Part shown: positions 62,097 to 64,000 of the stretch, piece after piece
Layout of the letters: every line of letters starts with the position of its first letter
How positions within the stretch are numbered: position 1 is the stretch's first letter
Source of the DNA: Arthrobacter sp. MA-N2
GTDB taxonomy: Bacteria; Actinomycetota; Actinomycetes; Actinomycetales; Micrococcaceae
Assembly (NCBI RefSeq): GCF_000517125.1
Contig: NZ_KI912155.1
Span: 2,460,696-2,524,695, forward strand
Direction: 5' to 3'
Length of the DNA: 64,000 nucleotides
Position numbers and translations under genes: made by a program
Notes under the pieces: model-generated
What the model saw: the letters and a program-made list of their open reading frames with translations, nothing else
Told to the model about the DNA's origin: nothing
Databases searched by the model: none

Positions 62097-64000
62097 ATGG
62101 CGACTCGTACTACCTCCGCGCCTAGAGGCAGCTCCAACAGCAAACCCGCCGGGGCAGGTTCACGTTCGGGCAGCGGCCGGACCCCGGCAAAGACCGGCAG
62201 GAGCGGCACCGGCACGGCCCGCGGCAAGCAGGCCGCCGTCGTCGAACCCCAACAGCCATGGATCCTGCGGGCGATTGCCGGCGTCTGGCTGGGAATCGGG
62301 CACGTGGTGGGTGCGGGCATTCGCCGGATCGGCTACGACGTCAGCAACCTGGAACCGGCGGACCGCCGGGACGGTGCGGCGCTTTTCAACCTCGCTCTCG
62401 GCGTCTTTATCGCAACTTTCGCATGGTGGGGCTTTAAAGGCTGGTTCCCGGACGTTGTCTACGGCATCGTGAACGGCACCTTCGGCTGGGTATCCCTGCT
62501 CTTGCCGCTCATGTTGTTCGTGTGCGCTTTCCGGCTCTTCCGGCAGCCGGCGGACAGCCGGGGCAACAATCGCGTAGGCATCGGATTCCTGATCATGGCG
62601 TTCGCCGGCACCGGTTTGGCCCACATCCTCGGAGGTCAGCCGACTGTTGCCGATGGCTTTGACGGGCTCCGGCGGGCAGGCGGGATGCTAGGCTTCCTCG
62701 CGGCGTCTCCACTTACCGCAATCCATCCCGCGGTGCCGGTGATGGTTTACGGCGGCTTGGCTTTCGTCTCCGTCCTGATCGTGACGGCGACGCCCTTCGG
62801 GGCCATTCCGCGGCGTATTCGCGGTGCCTACGAGCACCTCATGGGCGTCGACCTGGTGGATACCGAAGCGCAGCGCGGAGATTCGCATGACCGCAGCTAC
62901 CTCTACGAAAACGCGGCAACGGGGGCACCCCCGAAGAAGCGCCGTAAGCGCTTCTTCGGCAAGGATCACGACGACGCCACCCTTGAGGGCTATGTCGGCG
63001 ACGAGGCGTTCGAACACGCAATCGTCGACGACGACGTTCCTCCCGCAAACGGCGCGCCGTCCGTGCCGCCAGGGGTGCGCCGGCCCACTCAGGCCGAAAT
63101 CGCTGTCGAGAAGATCAAAGCCGCGCAGGGGCTGGGAACCCCGAAGGCGGTTGCGGACAACGCGACCGAAGCGATCCCCATGGTTGCGCCGACCGCCGCA
63201 CTATCCCCGGCTGCAGCCCCCGTGATCGTGCCTTCGGCGCCGGTCAGTCCGCCGCCGCCCCCCACGCCGATCCCGCAGCGGACCGAGCAACTGTCTCTCG
63301 CCGGCGACGTCACATACACCCTGCCCTCCTCGGACAACCTGACCCCGGGGTCCATCCCGAAGGAACGTACCGAAGCGAACGACGCCGTCGTAGCCGCCCT
63401 CACAGACACCATGCAGCAATTCAACGTGGACGCCACGGTCACCGGGTTCAGCCGCGGCCCCACCGTGACCCGCTACGAGATCGAACTCGCACCGGGCACC
63501 AAGGTGGAGCGCGTTACGGCTTTGTCGAAGAACATTTCCTATGCCGTGGCGTCGAGCGATGTCCGCATCCTCAGCCCCATCCCGGGCAAGTCCGCCATCG
63601 GTATCGAGATCCCTAATACGGACCGCGAAACCGTGTCCCTCGGCGATGTCCTGCGCAGCCAGAACGCGAGGCGGACAGACCATCCGATGGTGATGGGCGT
63701 CGGCAAGGACGTCGAGGGCGGCTATGTCGTGGCGAACCTCGCCAAGATGCCGCACTTGCTCGTTGCCGGTGCTACGGGTGCGGGTAAGTCATCGTTCGTG
63801 AACTCGATGATTACGTCCATCCTGATGCGGGCCACACCGGACGAAGTGCGCATGGTCATGGTGGACCCCAAGCGCGTGGAACTGACCGCCTATGAAGGTG
63901 TTCCGCACCTCATTACGCCTATCATCACCAATCCCAAGAAAGCCGCGGAAGCTCTCCAGTGGGTGGTCCGCGAAATGGACGCCCGCTACGACGACCTCGC
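62097..64000 (+). CDS. ftsK: DNA translocase FtsK (5' part)
   Basis: The gene runs off the right edge; 634 codons are visible. A basic, Ser/Thr/Gly-rich N-terminus is followed by four membrane helices (within about residues 60-245, e.g. WILRAIAGVWLGIGHVVGAG), a Pro/Ala-rich linker, and the start of the motor domain with the alpha region FNVDATVTGFSRGPTVTRYE and Walker A VAGATGAGKSSFVNSM. FtsK pumps DNA at the septum and activates dimer resolution. ATG at 62097; the SD is weak. Confidence 0.95.
   Translation, partial: MATRTTSAPRGSSNSKPAGAGSRSGSGRTPAKTGRSGTGTARGKQAAVVEPQQPWILRAIAGVWLGIGHVVGAGIRRIGYDVSNLEPADRRDGAALFNLALGVFIATFAWWGFKGWFPDVVYGIVNGTFGWVSLLLPLMLFVCAFRLFRQPADSRGNNRVGIGFLIMAFAGTGLAHILGGQPTVADGFDGLRRAGGMLGFLAASPLTAIHPAVPVMVYGGLAFVSVLIVTATPFGAIPRRIRGAYEHLMGVDLVDTEAQRGDSHDRSYLYENAATGAPPKKRRKRFFGKDHDDATLEGYVGDEAFEHAIVDDDVPPANGAPSVPPGVRRPTQAEIAVEKIKAAQGLGTPKAVADNATEAIPMVAPTAALSPAAAPVIVPSAPVSPPPPPTPIPQRTEQLSLAGDVTYTLPSSDNLTPGSIPKERTEANDAVVAALTDTMQQFNVDATVTGFSRGPTVTRYEIELAPGTKVERVTALSKNISYAVASSDVRILSPIPGKSAIGIEIPNTDRETVSLGDVLRSQNARRTDHPMVMGVGKDVEGGYVVANLAKMPHLLVAGATGAGKSSFVNSMITSILMRATPDEVRMVMVDPKRVELTAYEGVPHLITPIITNPKKAAEALQWVVREMDARYDDL

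Noticed and set aside
1..64000. CRISPR arrays, insertion sequences, prophage, rRNA or tRNA genes
   Set aside because: No regularly spaced direct repeats, transposase or phage genes, or tRNA cloverleaf were seen on either strand by reading; a tRNAscan or Infernal run would be decisive.

Overview
The window reads as chromosomal DNA of a high-GC Gram-positive actinobacterium, most likely Arthrobacter or a close relative in the Micrococcaceae. The evidence is strong GC bias at third codon positions, frequent GTG starts, many 1-4 nt gene overlaps, and gene sets and protein styles typical of that group (DUF4383, DUF4439 next to rimP, DUF4081-type GNAT after ispG, long Ala/Pro/Gly-rich IF-2 N-terminus). 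The genus call is inference, because no rRNA is present.

Layout. (1) 1-4.5 kb: translation and envelope block rpsB(partial)-tsf-pyrH-frr-cdsA plus a DivIVA-repeat protein. (2) 4.6-5.7 kb: two small membrane proteins on the minus strand. (3) 5.8-18.8 kb: branched-chain amino acid catabolism. An Lrp/AsnC regulator is divergent from bkdABC (branched-chain 2-oxoacid dehydrogenase). A TetR regulator is divergent from a seven-gene operon encoding methylcrotonyl-CoA carboxylase, acyl-CoA dehydrogenase, CoA-transferase A/B, a MaoC hydratase and a CitE-type lyase. Together these could take leucine from its 2-oxoacid to acetyl-CoA and acetoacetyl-CoA. (4) 18.8-30.4 kb: lipase-maturation-factor homologue, MEP-pathway genes dxr and ispG around an intramembrane protease, an acetyltransferase, an ABC exporter with its own TetR, proS and a TauE/SafE transporter. 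(5) 30.4-33.4 kb: APH-type kinase, VIT/CCC1 transporter and DUF4439 protein, all minus strand.

(6) 33.5-48.9 kb: the rimP-nusA-ylxR-infB-rbfA-truB-ribF-rpsO-pnp-M16 peptidase block, interrupted by a deaminase, an aminotransferase and two small membrane proteins. Between ribF and rpsO lies a previously protein-coding relic that reads as an internally deleted tryptophan 2,3-dioxygenase. (7) 49.0-57.3 kb: molybdenum cofactor genes (moaD, moaA on the minus strand; moeA, moaC, mog, moaE on the plus strand) around a two-component system and a membrane-bound sulfite-oxidase-family enzyme. (8) 57.5-64 kb: dapB, a small membrane protein, a short ORF under a LexA-like SOS box, dapA, rnj and the 5' part of ftsK.

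The most notable observations are the complete leucine route using a MaoC/CitE pair in place of the usual LiuC/LiuE enzymes; a consensus CRP-type site upstream of bkdA; two related copies of a 66-bp palindrome, each at the 3' end of a TetR gene; the kynA relic; a molybdoenzyme with several membrane helices followed by an internal twin-arginine motif; and the SOS-box-controlled orphan ORF. No CRISPR array, insertion sequence, prophage, rRNA or tRNA gene was seen.
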